A stretch of 64,000 bases of DNA from Streptococcus cristatus (lineage in GTDB: Bacteria; Bacillota; Bacilli; Lactobacillales; Streptococcaceae). The DNA lies in assembly GCF_003943505.1 (NCBI RefSeq), contig NZ_RJPS01000008.1, forward strand, positions 1-64,000. Direction: 5' to 3'. Under the pieces are notes generated by a model. The model made no database searches and was not told where the DNA came from. It worked only from the letters and a program-made list of their open reading frames with translations. Both the position numbers and the translations under genes were made by a program. Positions 23,707 to 33,829 of the stretch are shown here, in pieces. Each line of letters begins with the position of its first letter. The first letter of the stretch is position 1.

Positions 23707-23937
23707 ATGGATAATGTGATTGATTTGTCTATTCCAGTGGCAGAAGTGATTGAGAAGCAGCCTGAGGTTTTGGATGTTTTAGTCGAGTTGGGCTTTAAGC
23801 CTCTGGCCAATCCTGTCATGCGCAATACAGTCGGGCGCATGGTTTCTATCAAAAAAGGAGCTAGCATGAATGGCATTGACCCGAATAAAATCAAGCAAAC
23901 TCTGGAATTAAACGGTTATGAAGTGGTGGGGATTTAG
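23707..23937 (+). CDS. DUF1858 domain protein
   Basis: 76 residues, one DUF1858 domain (IDLSIPVAEVIEKQPEVLDVLVELGFKPLANPVMRNTVGRMVSIKKGA), the same helical module found at the N-terminus of ScdA/RIC-type iron-sulfur repair proteins. The gap to the next gene is 2 nt, so it acts with the DUF438 protein; in some bacteria the two are one polypeptide. GGAGG at about 23694-23698 sets the start. Confidence 0.87.
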   Translation: MDNVIDLSIPVAEVIEKQPEVLDVLVELGFKPLANPVMRNTVGRMVSIKKGASMNGIDPNKIKQTLELNGYEVVGI

Positions 23938-23939
23938 GC

Positions 23940-25301
23940 ATGGCTAGTGAACGCATTGAAGTCCTCAAGTCAATCTTGCTGGACCTACATAACGGAGCTT
24001 CTGCAGAATCCGTTCAGGAGCTTTTCAATGAGCATTTTGCTGGTGTGTCCGCTATTGAAATCAGCCTGATGGAGCATGAGCTTATGAACTCGGATACGGG
24101 AGTGACCTTTGAAGATGTCATGTCCCTCTGCAATGTTCATGCCAACCTCTTTAAAGGTGCTATTAAGGATGTGGAGGTGGCAGATACCGACCACCCAGGC
24201 CATCCGGTTCAAGTCTTTAAGCAGGAAAATCTAGCCTTGCGGGCTGCCCTTATGCGGGTTCGCAGACTCCTATCAACCTATGAAAGCACAGAAGATGAGG
24301 AGCTTCTACCTGAAATTCGCAAGGGACTCCAGCGCCAGCTGGGTTTGGTGGGTCAGTTTGATATCCACTATCAGCGTAAGGAAGAGCTCATGTTTCCCAT
24401 CATGGAGAGCTATGGCCACGATTCGCCGCCCAAAGTCATGTGGGGCGTAGATGACCAGATTCGAGATCTTTTCCAAGAAGCTAAGATTGCAGCAGAGCAG
24501 CTGCCAGACACTTCGATTCAAGAAGTCAAGGACAAGTTTGAGACTTTTGCGGCTGAGTTTGAAGCTATGATTTTCAAGGAAGAGTCTATCCTTCTCATGA
24601 TCCTCCTCGAATCCTTTGCTCAGGATGATTGGATCAAGATTGCTGAGGAGAGCGATACTTATGGCTATGCCATCATTAAGCCAACGGAAAAATGGATTCC
24701 TGCGCGTCACTCATTCTCGGAGGAGGAAGCTGGGGATGCTGATGATGAAGGAAGCGAAGCGCCAGCCAGTAGAGAACAGACTAGTGATGGCAGATTTGCG
24801 CAGGTCATTGATACGCCAGATGGTCAGGTCACCATCTCCTTTAAGCCCAAGGAAAAGAAGGAGCCAGCCTTTAATCGAGACTCCCAGCAGCCTTTTGGTC
24901 ATGGCTATCTGTCGGTGGCGGAGGCCAATCTGATTTTGGACCATCTGCCCATGGAGATTACCTTTGTCAATAAGGACGATATTTTCCAGTATTATAATGA
25001 CAGCGTGCCGTCAGACGAGATGATTTTTAAGCGGACGCCGTCCCAGATAGGGCGCAATGTTGAGCTCTGCCACCCACCCAAGCTTTTGGACAAGGTGCGG
25101 CGGGTTTTCAAGGCTCTGCGCGAGGGAGAACGGGACAAGTTTGAGATGTGGTTCAAGTCGGAATCGCGGGGCAAGTTTGTCCATGTGACCTATGCGGCAG
25201 TGCGAGATGAGGCTGGTGAATTTCAGGGTGTGCTGGAGTATGTGCAGGACATTCAGCCCTTCCGTGATATTGACAGTGATTTTTACCGAGATTTGGATTA
25301 G
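23940..25301 (+). CDS. DUF438-hemerythrin-PAS protein
   Basis: 453 residues. Order: DUF438 helical domain (about 1-75), hemerythrin-like di-iron domain (about 80-215) with candidate ligands in DHPGHPVQVFKQE, DIHYQRKEELMFP and MIFKEESIL, a charged linker (about 245-305), and a C-terminal PAS domain (about 320-445; EITFVNKDDIFQYYN...VQDIQPFRDID). Hemerythrin domains bind O2 or NO and PAS domains sense redox or ligands, so a redox/NO-stress role similar to ScdA is plausible but not shown. Upstream partner DUF1858 is 2 nt away. Confidence 0.86.
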   Translation: MASERIEVLKSILLDLHNGASAESVQELFNEHFAGVSAIEISLMEHELMNSDTGVTFEDVMSLCNVHANLFKGAIKDVEVADTDHPGHPVQVFKQENLALRAALMRVRRLLSTYESTEDEELLPEIRKGLQRQLGLVGQFDIHYQRKEELMFPIMESYGHDSPPKVMWGVDDQIRDLFQEAKIAAEQLPDTSIQEVKDKFETFAAEFEAMIFKEESILLMILLESFAQDDWIKIAEESDTYGYAIIKPTEKWIPARHSFSEEEAGDADDEGSEAPASREQTSDGRFAQVIDTPDGQVTISFKPKEKKEPAFNRDSQQPFGHGYLSVAEANLILDHLPMEITFVNKDDIFQYYNDSVPSDEMIFKRTPSQIGRNVELCHPPKLLDKVRRVFKALREGERDKFEMWFKSESRGKFVHVTYAAVRDEAGEFQGVLEYVQDIQPFRDIDSDFYRDLD

Positions 25302-25327
25302 GCATTTGCAGTTAGAAAGTGAGAAAC

Positions 25328-25582
25328 ATGAGTTACGAACAGGAATTTTTACAGGAGTTTGAAGCTTGGGTCAAGACCCAGGTCATGATTAACGAGATGG
25401 CCCTCAAGGAGAGTCAGGCGGTCTACGAGGCGGACCAGGACGAGCGGGCCAAGGAAGCGGCGATTCGCTATGAAAGTCGTCTAGATGCCTACCAGTTCCT
25501 TTTAGGGAAATTCGCCAACTATCAGGCGGGCAAGGGATTTCATGACCTGCCAGATGGACTTTTGGGTGAGAGAAATTATTGA
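25328..25582 (+). CDS. DUF1912 family protein
   Basis: 84 residues, acidic and helical (MSYEQEFLQEFEAWVKTQVMINEMALKES...YESRLDAYQFLLGKFANYQAGKGFHDLP). It matches the DUF1912 family of small streptococcal proteins of unknown function. The third gene of the DUF1858/DUF438 set, 26 nt downstream. The start is the ATG at 25328 after GAAAGTGAG; an ATG 9 nt upstream is also in frame. Its stop overlaps the -35 of the valS T-box promoter. Confidence 0.82.
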   Translation: MSYEQEFLQEFEAWVKTQVMINEMALKESQAVYEADQDERAKEAAIRYESRLDAYQFLLGKFANYQAGKGFHDLPDGLLGERNY

Positions 25583-25607
25583 TTTTTCGCTGGAAAGGTG
25601 ATAGAAT
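25579..25607 (+). promoter_or_regulatory. Promoter of the valine T-box operon
   Basis: TTGATT at 25579-25584, 17 bp, TAGAAT at 25602-25607. It overlaps the 3' end of the DUF1912 gene. Confidence 0.75.
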
Positions 25608-25612
25608 AGGTT

Positions 25613-25803
25613 CATCAGAGGTGTTTTGAGTCAAGCATTTTACAGAAAGTGGCGGTGCTGAGAAGTCCACAAATGTGTCAAAGCTGGTTGCTGATGAGAT
25701 GAAAATGAAATAAACAAAGATGCGGGCGCTTGCCCGAAATTGGGTGGTACCGCGGATAAACACATTCGTCCCTTTCTAGTCTTACTAGGAAGGGATTATT
25801 TTT
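25613..25803 (+). ncRNA. T-box riboswitch, tRNA-Val
   Basis: Stem I base pairs TTCATCA (25611-25617) with TGATGA(G) near 25692. The apical hairpin has the GGTGCTGAGAAG signature. The specifier is read as GTT (Val) at 25687-25689 because it directly precedes GCTGATG, the position of TGG in the two trp T-boxes here. The T-box sequence GGGTGGTACCGCGG is at 25742-25755, and the terminator pairs 25769-25779 with 25785-25795 before a T run. Uncharged tRNA-Val would stabilise the antiterminator and switch on the GNAT-valS unit. Confidence 0.94.
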
Positions 25804-25825
25804 ATGTGGCGGAAAGGAGGGGTGA

Positions 25826-26413
25826 ATGAAACTTCTTGAATCTTATAATGGCAAAGAGTTGCCAAGGTTGGAAACTGAGCGGTTGATATTGCGTCAGCGA
25901 ACGGCAGATGATGTGGAGGATATGTTTGCTTATGCTGGTCTGCCTGAAGTCTGTTATCCAGCTGGATTTCCTCCTGTAGATAGCTTGGAAACAGAGCGTG
26001 ACTATTTTGAAAATCGCTATTTTGAAAATCTAGAAAAAAAGGAACTTCCGTCTGGCTATGGCATTACAGTTAAGGGGGAAGACCGAGTTATTGGCTCTTG
26101 TGATTTCAATCACCGCCATGAAGATGATGTCTTTGAAATTGGCTACCTCCTGCATCCAGATTATTGGGGGAACGGGTATGTGCCAGAAGCTGTTAGTGCT
26201 TTGATAGAAGTTGCTTTTACCATTCTTAAACTCCACAAGGTTGAAATTCGATGTTTTGATTACAATAAACAAAGTCAACGAGTCGCTGAGAAACTTGGCT
26301 TCACCCTTGAAGCTCGCATCCGGGATCGCAAAGATGCCCAAGGCAATCGCTGTGCAGAGTTTGCTTATGGCTTGCTGAGAAGTGAGTGGGAAATGAAATA
26401 CTCAAATTTTTAA
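25826..26413 (+). CDS. GNAT acetyltransferase (RimJ/RimL type) under the valine T-box
   Basis: 195 residues. [23 protein letters not shown] is the usual opening, and the acetyl-CoA loop is [27 protein letters not shown] (residues about 107-133), with [17 protein letters not shown] near the end. The family acetylates N-terminal amines of ribosomal proteins or small molecules; the substrate is unknown here. It starts 23 nt after the T-box terminator with AAGGAGG, and valS follows 29 nt later, so it is induced by valine starvation along with valS. Confidence 0.87.
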   Translation: MKLLESYNGKELPRLETERLILRQRTADDVEDMFAYAGLPEVCYPAGFPPVDSLETERDYFENRYFENLEKKELPSGYGITVKGEDRVIGSCDFNHRHEDDVFEIGYLLHPDYWGNGYVPEAVSALIEVAFTILKLHKVEIRCFDYNKQSQRVAEKLGFTLEARIRDRKDAQGNRCAEFAYGLLRSEWEMKYSNF

Positions 26414-26442
26414 AAACTAGAATAACTAGAAAGGACAAACAC

Positions 26443-29094
26443 ATGTCTAAAGAACTTTCACCTAAATACAATCCAGCCGAGGTTGAGGCTGGTCGTTATC
26501 AAAAATGGCTTGACGCTGATGTTTTCAAGCCTTCAGGCGATAAAAAGGCTAAGCCTTATTCAATCGTTATTCCACCACCAAACGTAACTGGGAAACTCCA
26601 CCTTGGTCATGCTTGGGATACGACTCTTCAGGATATCATTATCCGTCAAAAACGTATGCAAGGTTTTGATACGCTCTGGCTTCCAGGGATGGACCACGCG
26701 GGGATTGCCACTCAGGCTAAGGTTGAGGAACGCTTGCGTGGTGAGGGCATTAGTCGTTATGACCTGGGTCGTGAGAAATTCCTCGAGAAAGTCTGGGAAT
26801 GGAAAGATGAATACGCGACAACCATCAATGAACAGTGGGGCAAGATGGGTCTCTCTGTGGACTATTCTCGTGAGCGTTTCACGCTGGATGAGGGTCTGTC
26901 AAAAGCGGTTCGCAAGGTCTTTGTCGAACTTTACAAGAAAGGCTGGATCTATCGTGGTGAGTTTATCATCAACTGGGACCCAGCAGCTCGCACAGCCCTT
27001 TCTGATATCGAGGTCATCCACAAGGACGTCGAAGGTGCCTTCTACCACATGAACTACATGCTGGAAGACGGTTCACGCGCCCTTGAAGTAGCGACCACTC
27101 GTCCTGAGACTATGTTTGGGGATGTTGCCGTTGCGGTAAATCCAGAAGACCCACGCTACAAGGACTTGATTGGTAAAAATGTCATCCTTCCAATCGCTAA
27201 TAAACTAATCCCAATTGTTGCCGACGAACACGCAGATCCTGAGTTTGGTACGGGTGTCGTGAAAATCACGCCCGCTCACGATCCAAACGACTTCTTGGTT
27301 GGTCAACGTCATAACTTGCCACAAGTCAACGTTATGAACGACGACGGAACTATGAATGACTTGGCCTTCGAATTTGCAGGCATGGACCGTTTTGAAGCTC
27401 GTAAGGCGGTCGTTGCTAAGTTGGAAGAAATCGGTGCCCTCGTTAAAATCGAAAAACGTGTTCACAGTGTTGGTCACTCAGAACGTACAGGTGTAGTGGT
27501 TGAGCCACGCTTGTCTACGCAATGGTTCGTTAAGATGGACCAATTGGCTAAAAATGCCATTGCCAACCAAGATACAGAAGACAAGGTAGAATTCTACCCA
27601 CCTCGTTTCAACGATACCTTCCTCCAATGGATGGAAAATGTCCACGATTGGGTAATCTCTCGTCAGCTCTGGTGGGGTCACCAAATCCCTGCTTGGTACA
27701 ATGCTGAGGGTGAAATGTACGTTGGTGAGGAAGCTCCAGAAGGCGACGGATGGACTCAGGACGAAGACGTCTTGGATACGTGGTTCAGTTCGGCTCTTTG
27801 GCCGTTCTCAACCATGGGCTGGCCTGATGTCGACTCAGAAGACTTCAAGCGTTACTTCCCAACTTCAACTTTGGTAACAGGTTACGACATCATCTTTTTC
27901 TGGGTGTCTCGGATGATCTTCCAATCTCTGGAATTCACTGGTCGTCAGCCATTCCAAAACGTGCTTATCCACGGTCTCATCCGTGACGAGCAAGGACGTA
28001 AGATGTCTAAATCTCTCGGAAACGGGATTGACCCGATGGATGTCATCGAGAAATACGGTGCCGATGCCCTTCGTTGGTTCCTTTCAAACGGTTCTGCACC
28101 AGGTCAAGACGTGCGCTTCTCTTACGAGAAAATGGATGCTTCATGGAACTTCATTAACAAAATCTGGAACATCTCTCGCTACATCCTTATGAACAATGAA
28201 GGCTTGACCCTTGACCAAGCAACGGCCAATGTGGAAAAAGTTGCCAACAAGGAAGCTGGCAACGTGACAGACCGCTGGATTCTCCACAACCTCAATGAAA
28301 CGATCGGAAAAGTTACTGAAAACTTTGATAAGTTTGAATTTGGTGTGGCTGGTCACATCCTCTACAACTTCATCTGGGATGAGTTTGCGGACTGGTACGT
28401 TGAGTTGACCAAGGAAGTCCTTTATAGCGATAACGAAGAAGAGAAGGTCATCACACGTTCTGTTCTCCTTTACACTTTGGACAAGATCCTTCGTCTCCTT
28501 CACCCAATCATGCCATTTGTGACAGAGGAAATCTTTGGACAAATCTCAGAAGGCTCTATCGTGACAGCAGAATACCCAACTGTCAACCCAGCCTTTGAAG
28601 ATCTTGCGGCTCACACTGGTGTGGAAAGCCTTAAAGACTTGATCCGTGCCGTTCGGAATGCGCGTGCGGAAGTAAACGTAGCACCAAGCAAGCCAATCAC
28701 CATCCTTGTTAAGACAAGCGATAGCGACCTGGAAGCCTTCTTTAACAGCAATGTCAACTACATCAAACGCTTCACAAATCCAGAACACTTGGAAATCGCA
28801 TCAACCATCCCTGCACCTGAACTCGCAATGTCAAGCGTCATCACAGGAGCAGAAATCTACCTGCCACTGGCAGACCTCCTCAATGTCGAAGAAGAACTAG
28901 CTCGCCTCGACAAGGAACTGGCTAAATGGCAAAAAGAACTGGATATGGTCGGCAAAAAGCTCTCTAACGAACGCTTCGTAGCCAATGCCAAACCAGAAGT
29001 CGTCCAAAAAGAACGCGACAAACAAGCCGACTACCAAGCTAAATACGACGCGACCGTAGCGCGGATTGATGAGATGAAGAAGTTGGTGAAATAA
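26443..29094 (+). CDS. valS: Valyl-tRNA synthetase
   Basis: 883 residues, class Ia. The HIGH-type motif is [15 protein letters not shown] (residues about 47-61) and the KMSKS motif [11 protein letters not shown] (about 517-527). The editing domain (CP1) lies about 180-400 with [17 protein letters not shown]. The C-terminal tail is a coiled coil ([25 protein letters not shown]) typical of ValRS. The start at 26443 is set by AAAGGA; an earlier ATG at 26386 lies inside the GNAT gene. Codon use is of the highly expressed kind, unlike the flanking genes. Confidence 0.98.
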   Translation: MSKELSPKYNPAEVEAGRYQKWLDADVFKPSGDKKAKPYSIVIPPPNVTGKLHLGHAWDTTLQDIIIRQKRMQGFDTLWLPGMDHAGIATQAKVEERLRGEGISRYDLGREKFLEKVWEWKDEYATTINEQWGKMGLSVDYSRERFTLDEGLSKAVRKVFVELYKKGWIYRGEFIINWDPAARTALSDIEVIHKDVEGAFYHMNYMLEDGSRALEVATTRPETMFGDVAVAVNPEDPRYKDLIGKNVILPIANKLIPIVADEHADPEFGTGVVKITPAHDPNDFLVGQRHNLPQVNVMNDDGTMNDLAFEFAGMDRFEARKAVVAKLEEIGALVKIEKRVHSVGHSERTGVVVEPRLSTQWFVKMDQLAKNAIANQDTEDKVEFYPPRFNDTFLQWMENVHDWVISRQLWWGHQIPAWYNAEGEMYVGEEAPEGDGWTQDEDVLDTWFSSALWPFSTMGWPDVDSEDFKRYFPTSTLVTGYDIIFFWVSRMIFQSLEFTGRQPFQNVLIHGLIRDEQGRKMSKSLGNGIDPMDVIEKYGADALRWFLSNGSAPGQDVRFSYEKMDASWNFINKIWNISRYILMNNEGLTLDQATANVEKVANKEAGNVTDRWILHNLNETIGKVTENFDKFEFGVAGHILYNFIWDEFADWYVELTKEVLYSDNEEEKVITRSVLLYTLDKILRLLHPIMPFVTEEIFGQISEGSIVTAEYPTVNPAFEDLAAHTGVESLKDLIRAVRNARAEVNVAPSKPITILVKTSDSDLEAFFNSNVNYIKRFTNPEHLEIASTIPAPELAMSSVITGAEIYLPLADLLNVEEELARLDKELAKWQKELDMVGKKLSNERFVANAKPEVVQKERDKQADYQAKYDATVARIDEMKKLVK

Positions 29095-29101
29095 ACATAG
29101 A

Positions 29102-29126
29102 AACACGGTGAGAAGCCGTGTTTTTT
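29102..29126 (+). terminator. valS terminator
   Basis: AACACGG, loop TGAGAAG, CCGTGTTTTTT. Confidence 0.88.
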
Positions 29127-29165
29127 GATATAATGAGGATAAAATAAGATTTTAGGAGATGAGAA

Positions 29166-30245
29166 TTGTTTGATTTAAATGAATTAAATGATATATTTAT
29201 CAATTTTATTTCTGATTTTGTTTTTTGGATATTTCTAATAATAGTTGGGGGCATTGGTTGGTTATTTAATAAAACATTTTTATCAAAATTTAAGAAAGTG
29301 AAAATTAAAAGAATTGATGTTAGAAATGTTCCAAAACGATTTAATGGAGTTGAGTTAGCTATTTTTCAGAATGATGGAGTATATAAAAATTATATTGAGA
29401 ATGAATTAGTTATTGAAAATTCAAATGATGACTTAGTAATTCAAAACTTAGTAGTTGATAATATTAGTGTTAATGATTTTTTTTATGAAGATATTGTGAT
29501 ACAAAATGGTTTCGATGTACTCACCCAAGATCTAGATTTCGTTATTTTTAACAATGGGAACAAGGAAAACTCATTAAAAAATTATCAAGTTAAAATCCAC
29601 TATTTAAATAAGGAAAATGAAAAAGATAAAATAATCTTAAAATCAGAAGTGGAGAGCGGTAGTTTAAGTGGGGGTGATATTAAAATATTGTTTTCAAAGA
29701 AATTAACAGATCACAATATTGTTAAATTCTTTTCTAATAGCTTGCCTGACTATAAACAATCAATTAGAATTGAATTAGTGAATAAGGAAAATCAAGAAAT
29801 TGAAAGTGAGACTGAGATACCATATCTATCCTCGGAGAAACGTTTCGTTAGAAATTTAGGAGGGGCAGTATTTTGTGATAGGACATTAACACCAATAATT
29901 GAATTACTATCTCCTTATAGTCAAGATTGTTTTAATTTCTCTATCAATCAACGTTTAATAAAAGGCGATAATACATTGAGATTTAATATTCTTATAGATG
30001 CTCCGTGCTCTATAAAATACAATGTAAAATTATTTAGAAATAAAAAAATGTTAAGCGCTTTTTCTAGTGATTTGATTGAGATACAATTTCCAAAATATAG
30101 ATTATTATCTTCTTATAAAGATGAGTTATATCACTATTTACACGATGAAAAACTAAAATCTAGCAATTTTAAGGAGGTAAGCTTAAGGAAACCGGGGCTA
30201 ATTAATAGTATTGATAAGATAAAAACTGAATATCATTTAAATTAG
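29166..30245 (+). CDS. AT-rich orphan membrane protein, 359 aa
   Basis: Not recognised. One membrane segment near the N-terminus (about residues 17-36, VFWIFLIIVGGIGWLF), then a basic stretch KFKKVKIKRI, then a large hydrophilic, beta-rich, Asn/Lys/Ile-rich domain. By the positive-inside rule the big domain should be cytoplasmic. The start is TTG at 29166 with AGGAG at 29154-29158, and no ATG fits. Base composition is far more AT-rich than valS and lysA on either side, and it is a single gene between two terminators, all signs of horizontal acquisition. Confidence 0.7.
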   Translation: MFDLNELNDIFINFISDFVFWIFLIIVGGIGWLFNKTFLSKFKKVKIKRIDVRNVPKRFNGVELAIFQNDGVYKNYIENELVIENSNDDLVIQNLVVDNISVNDFFYEDIVIQNGFDVLTQDLDFVIFNNGNKENSLKNYQVKIHYLNKENEKDKIILKSEVESGSLSGGDIKILFSKKLTDHNIVKFFSNSLPDYKQSIRIELVNKENQEIESETEIPYLSSEKRFVRNLGGAVFCDRTLTPIIELLSPYSQDCFNFSINQRLIKGDNTLRFNILIDAPCSIKYNVKLFRNKKMLSAFSSDLIEIQFPKYRLLSSYKDELYHYLHDEKLKSSNFKEVSLRKPGLINSIDKIKTEYHLN

Positions 30246-30319
30246 ATGGTTATCACTTCGTTTAAATCTTAGTTTTATCTAGTATTCTTATACTAATTTC
30301 ATAAATCAGAAACGTTAAG

Positions 30320-30343
30320 AAGAAGCCCTTGTGGCTTCTTTTT
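30320..30343 (+). terminator. Terminator after the orphan gene
   Basis: AGAAGCC, loop CTTGT, GGCTTCTTTTT. The lysA promoter (TGG TATAAT, -10 at 30368-30373) follows. Confidence 0.85.
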
Positions 30344-30404
30344 CTCCTCCCCAGCCTACACTTGTGGTATAATATTGTCAGTAAAAGAGAAAGTAGGAGC
30401 GTGT

Positions 30405-31655
30405 ATGAAAACTCCATTTATCAGTCGTGAGTGCTTGGCGGAGCTGACCGCGCAGTTTCCAACGCCTTTCCATCTTTATGATGAGAAGGGGATTCGAGCG
30501 AGAGCACGGGCTTTGCATGAGGCTTTTGCTTGGAATCCTGGTTTTAAGGAATATTTTGCCGTCAAGGCGACACCAAATCCTGCTATTTTAAAAATCCTCA
30601 AGGAAGAAGGCTGCGGGGTGGACTGTGCTAGCTATGTGGAGCTGCTCATGAGTCAAAAGCTGGGCTTTGCAGGGGATGAGATTATGTTTTCGTCCAATAA
30701 TACGCCAGCCGAGGAATTTCGTCTTGCCCGGGAGTTGGGCGCGACCATCAATCTAGATGCCTATGAAGACGTAGCTTTCTTGAAGGAAGTGGCCGGGATT
30801 CCCAAGGTGATTTCCTGTCGCTACAATCCCGGCGGTGTCTTTGAGCTGGGGACCAGCATTATGGATCATCCAGAGGAAGCCAAGTTTGGTATGACTAAAG
30901 CGCAGCTGATTCAGGCTTTCAAAGACCTCAAGGAGCTGGGGGCAGAGAAGTTCGGTATTCATGCCCTCTTGGCCTCAAATACTGTCAGCAATGACTACTA
31001 TCCAGCACTGGCGCGGCAGCTTTTCGAACTGGCTGTAGAAGTAGTGGCTGAGACAGGAGTTGAGCTAGACTTTATCAATCTGTCTGGGGGTGTCGGAGTC
31101 AACTACCAGCCTGATGGCGAGGAAAATGACATTGCGGTCATCGGTCAAGGAGTTCGTCAGGCCTATGAGGAAATCCTGACACCAGCTGGTCTGGCGCAGG
31201 TCAAGATTTTCACAGAGCTAGGCCGTTTTATGCTGGCTCCTTTCGGTCTTTTGGTAACCAAGGTGACTCACAAAAAGCAGACCTATCGGACCTATCTGGG
31301 AGTGGATGCTTCAGCGGTTAATCTCCTGCGTCCCGCTATGTACGGCGCTTATCACCATATTACCAATATGGATAGGCCAGAAGGACCGACGGAGATTGTC
31401 GATGTGGTCGGCAGCCTCTGTGAAAACAACGACAAATTTGCCATCCAGCGGGAGCTTCCTGTTAGTCAGATTGGCGATACGCTGGTCATTCACGACACTG
31501 GTGCCCACGGCTTCTCCATGGGCTATCAATACAATGCCAAGTTGCGCTCTAGCGAGATTCTCTTAGAGGAAAATGGTCAGGCTCGCATGATTCGTCGGGC
31601 AGAGAGGCCAGAAGATTATTTCGCGACTCTCTATGGCTTTGATTTTGAAAAATAG
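30405..31655 (+). CDS. lysA: Diaminopimelate decarboxylase
   Basis: 416 residues, fold III PLP enzyme. The PLP lysine is K54 in YFAVKATPNP; the glycine-rich phosphate site is SGGVGVNYQP, GRFMLAPFG is the next conserved block, and the active-site Cys region is GSLCENNDKFA. It converts meso-diaminopimelate to lysine, here the last step of lysine synthesis for a wall that uses lysine cross-links. The frame opens at 30375, but ATG 30405 with AGGAG 5 nt upstream is the family start. It has its own extended -10 promoter. Confidence 0.95.
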   Translation: MKTPFISRECLAELTAQFPTPFHLYDEKGIRARARALHEAFAWNPGFKEYFAVKATPNPAILKILKEEGCGVDCASYVELLMSQKLGFAGDEIMFSSNNTPAEEFRLARELGATINLDAYEDVAFLKEVAGIPKVISCRYNPGGVFELGTSIMDHPEEAKFGMTKAQLIQAFKDLKELGAEKFGIHALLASNTVSNDYYPALARQLFELAVEVVAETGVELDFINLSGGVGVNYQPDGEENDIAVIGQGVRQAYEEILTPAGLAQVKIFTELGRFMLAPFGLLVTKVTHKKQTYRTYLGVDASAVNLLRPAMYGAYHHITNMDRPEGPTEIVDVVGSLCENNDKFAIQRELPVSQIGDTLVIHDTGAHGFSMGYQYNAKLRSSEILLEENGQARMIRRAERPEDYFATLYGFDFEK

Positions 31656-31712
31656 AGATAATTTGGTATAATAAAGAGTAATGTAAAAAATGAAACAGGA
31701 GTTCGGATTATT

Positions 31713-31961
31713 ATGAATACATTGTTAGCAATTTTATTGATTATGCTGGCTTTCTTTGGTGGGATTTTGCTGGGTATGTACTTGCTTCGCCGTCAGGTCG
31801 AAAAGGAATTTGCGGAAAATCCACGTCTCAATGTAGAAGCGGTGCGGATGTTGCTCAGTGCTAATGGTCAAAAACCAAGTGAAGCACGTGTTCAACAAGT
31901 TTACCGTCAAATCATCAACCAACAAAAAGCAGCAGTTGCTAAAAATAAAAACAAAAAATAA
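31713..31961 (+). CDS. yneF: YneF family (UPF0154) membrane protein
   Basis: 82 residues. One N-terminal membrane helix ([22 protein letters not shown]) followed by the conserved [37 protein letters not shown] and a Lys-rich tail. Conserved in Firmicutes with no assigned function. AGGAG lies 11 nt before the ATG; a -10-like TATAAT at about 31667-31672 follows the lysA stop. Confidence 0.9.
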   Translation: MNTLLAILLIMLAFFGGILLGMYLLRRQVEKEFAENPRLNVEAVRMLLSANGQKPSEARVQQVYRQIINQQKAAVAKNKNKK

Positions 31962-32060
31962 GCTTCTCTCAGCCGTCCTTTGGTGGCAGACGGAGATTTC
32001 TATATAAAAAATGGGGATTTGGGCTAGGCTTCCAATCCCTTGTTTTAGAAAGAAGACTGT

Positions 32061-32855
32061 ATGGATAACCGACCGATTGGATTTTTAGACTCGGGGGTGG
32101 GCGGTCTGACTGTTGTCCGTGAATTGATGCGGCAACTCCCCCACGAGGAAGTGGTTTATATAGGTGATTCGGCTCGGGCTCCCTATGGTCCTAGGCCGGC
32201 GGAGCAGATTCGGGACTATACTTGGCAGTTGGTCAATTTTCTCTTGACCAAGGATGTCAAGATGATTGTTATTGCCTGCAATACTGCCACAGCTGTTGTC
32301 TGGGAGGAAGTCAAGGCTAAGTTGGACATTCCTGTCCTAGGTGTGATTTTGCCCGGAGCTAGCGCTGCCATCAAGTCTACGACTGGTGGCAAGATTGGGG
32401 TCATCGGGACTCCTATGACGGTTCAGTCCGATATTTACCGACAAAAGATTGAGGCTCTATCTCCCGAGATGGAGGTGCAGAGCTTGGCTTGTCCTAAGTT
32501 TGTCCCGCTGGTGGAGTCAAATGAGCTCCAGTCCAGCCTGACCAAAAAGGTGGTCTATGAGACCCTCCATCCTCTGGCGGGCAAGGTGGACACCCTTGTC
32601 TTGGGCTGTACTCATTATCCTTTGCTTCGGCCGATTATTCAAAATATGATGGGGCCGAGCGTCAAGCTGATTGACAGCGGGGCTGAGTGTGTACGGGATA
32701 TTTCTGTCCTGCTCAATTATTTTGAAATCAATCGTAGCCGTGAGAAGCACGAACTGAACCATCGTTTTTATACTACAGCCAATGCTAAGAGATTTGCGGA
32801 AATCGCTGAAAACTGGCTGAATCTGAAAGTCAATGTGGAGCATGTGACCTTATGA
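32061..32855 (+). CDS. murI: Glutamate racemase
   Basis: 264 residues. The two catalytic cysteines are in VIACNTATA (about residue 74) and LGCTHYPLL (about 185), with [12 protein letters not shown] at the N-terminus and [10 protein letters not shown] near the C-terminus. It supplies D-glutamate for peptidoglycan. First gene of a tightly coupled run: the ATGA at 32852 overlaps the next start. The ATG follows AGAAAGAAGA. Confidence 0.96.
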   Translation: MDNRPIGFLDSGVGGLTVVRELMRQLPHEEVVYIGDSARAPYGPRPAEQIRDYTWQLVNFLLTKDVKMIVIACNTATAVVWEEVKAKLDIPVLGVILPGASAAIKSTTGGKIGVIGTPMTVQSDIYRQKIEALSPEMEVQSLACPKFVPLVESNELQSSLTKKVVYETLHPLAGKVDTLVLGCTHYPLLRPIIQNMMGPSVKLIDSGAECVRDISVLLNYFEINRSREKHELNHRFYTTANAKRFAEIAENWLNLKVNVEHVTL

Positions 32856-33829
32856 CAAAGAACATTTATGAATACAAAGATGCTTCTGACTGGTATGTAG
32901 CTGAATGGGGACAAAGTGCCTCTTACAGTGAATTTGAGCGAGTGCCAGCCGAAGCTTCTGAGATTTTAGACCGCCTAGAGAGTATTTTGGCGAAAGAAGA
33001 ACTAGGCCTGCCCTTAAATATCACGGTCATTCGCTATGGCTCAGCCTTTCGCTTTTTGACCTTCTTGCTGGATATTTTAAACCAGGAAACGGGTCGAAGC
33101 TTGGAACTGTTGCAGCGACAGGGATCCCTTCTCTTGGTTGAAGGGGGGAAACTCCTCTATGTCCATCTGCCGCAGACTGGTGTAGATTTACAAGCCTTTC
33201 TGGGAGCAAAAGATGTCAAGGATACCCTCTTGATTGCAACGCGTAACGAGGGCAAGACAGCAGAGTTTCGCAAGCTTTTCGGGAAGTTGGGCTACGAGGT
33301 AGAAAATCTGAATGACTATCCTGATTTGCCAGAAGTGGCTGAAACGGGTATGACCTTCGAAGAGAATGCCCGCCTTAAAGCTGAAACGATTAGTCAGTTG
33401 ACTGGCAAAATGGTTTTGGCAGATGATTCAGGCCTGCAAGTGGATGTCTTGGGTGGCCTACCAGGCGTCTGGTCCGCTCGCTTTGCTGGTGTTGGTGCGA
33501 CAGATGATGAAAATAATATCAAGCTCTTGCATGAGCTGGCCATGGTCTTTGATATTAAAGATCGCTCTGCTCATTTCCACACGACTCTGGTGGTCGCAAG
33601 TCCAGATAAGGAATCCTTGGTGGTTGAAGCGGATTGGCCTGGCTACATTGCCCATGAACCAAAAGGTGAAAATGGCTTTGGCTATGATCCTTTGTTCTTA
33701 GTTGGAGAAACAGGAAAAACATCAGCTGAGCTGACAATCGAAGAGAAAAATGCCCAGTCCCATCGTGCGCAAGCAGTGCAAAAATTATTGGAGGTATTTC
33801 CAGCATGGCAAAGCAAACAATCATCGTAA
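32852..33829 (+). CDS. rdgB: RdgB/HAM1 nucleoside-triphosphate pyrophosphatase with N-terminal extension
   Basis: 325 residues. The catalytic domain spans about 128-320: [51 protein letters not shown] and [11 protein letters not shown] are all standard. It hydrolyses ITP, dITP and XTP to keep deaminated purines out of nucleic acids. The first 125 residues ([21 protein letters not shown]...) do not belong to the family and are not recognised; the extension is seen in other streptococcal homologues as I recall them. ATGA overlap with murI. Confidence 0.92.
   Translation: MTKNIYEYKDASDWYVAEWGQSASYSEFERVPAEASEILDRLESILAKEELGLPLNITVIRYGSAFRFLTFLLDILNQETGRSLELLQRQGSLLLVEGGKLLYVHLPQTGVDLQAFLGAKDVKDTLLIATRNEGKTAEFRKLFGKLGYEVENLNDYPDLPEVAETGMTFEENARLKAETISQLTGKMVLADDSGLQVDVLGGLPGVWSARFAGVGATDDENNIKLLHELAMVFDIKDRSAHFHTTLVVASPDKESLVVEADWPGYIAHEPKGENGFGYDPLFLVGETGKTSAELTIEEKNAQSHRAQAVQKLLEVFPAWQSKQSS

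Noticed and set aside
25677-25679. GTC as valine T-box specifier
   Set aside because: It is also a Val codon, but its context does not match the trp T-boxes here, where the specifier directly precedes GCTGATG; GTT at 25687 does.
26603-27052. 149-codon frame within valS
   Set aside because: Out-of-frame shadow of a gene with strong codon bias; no independent signals.
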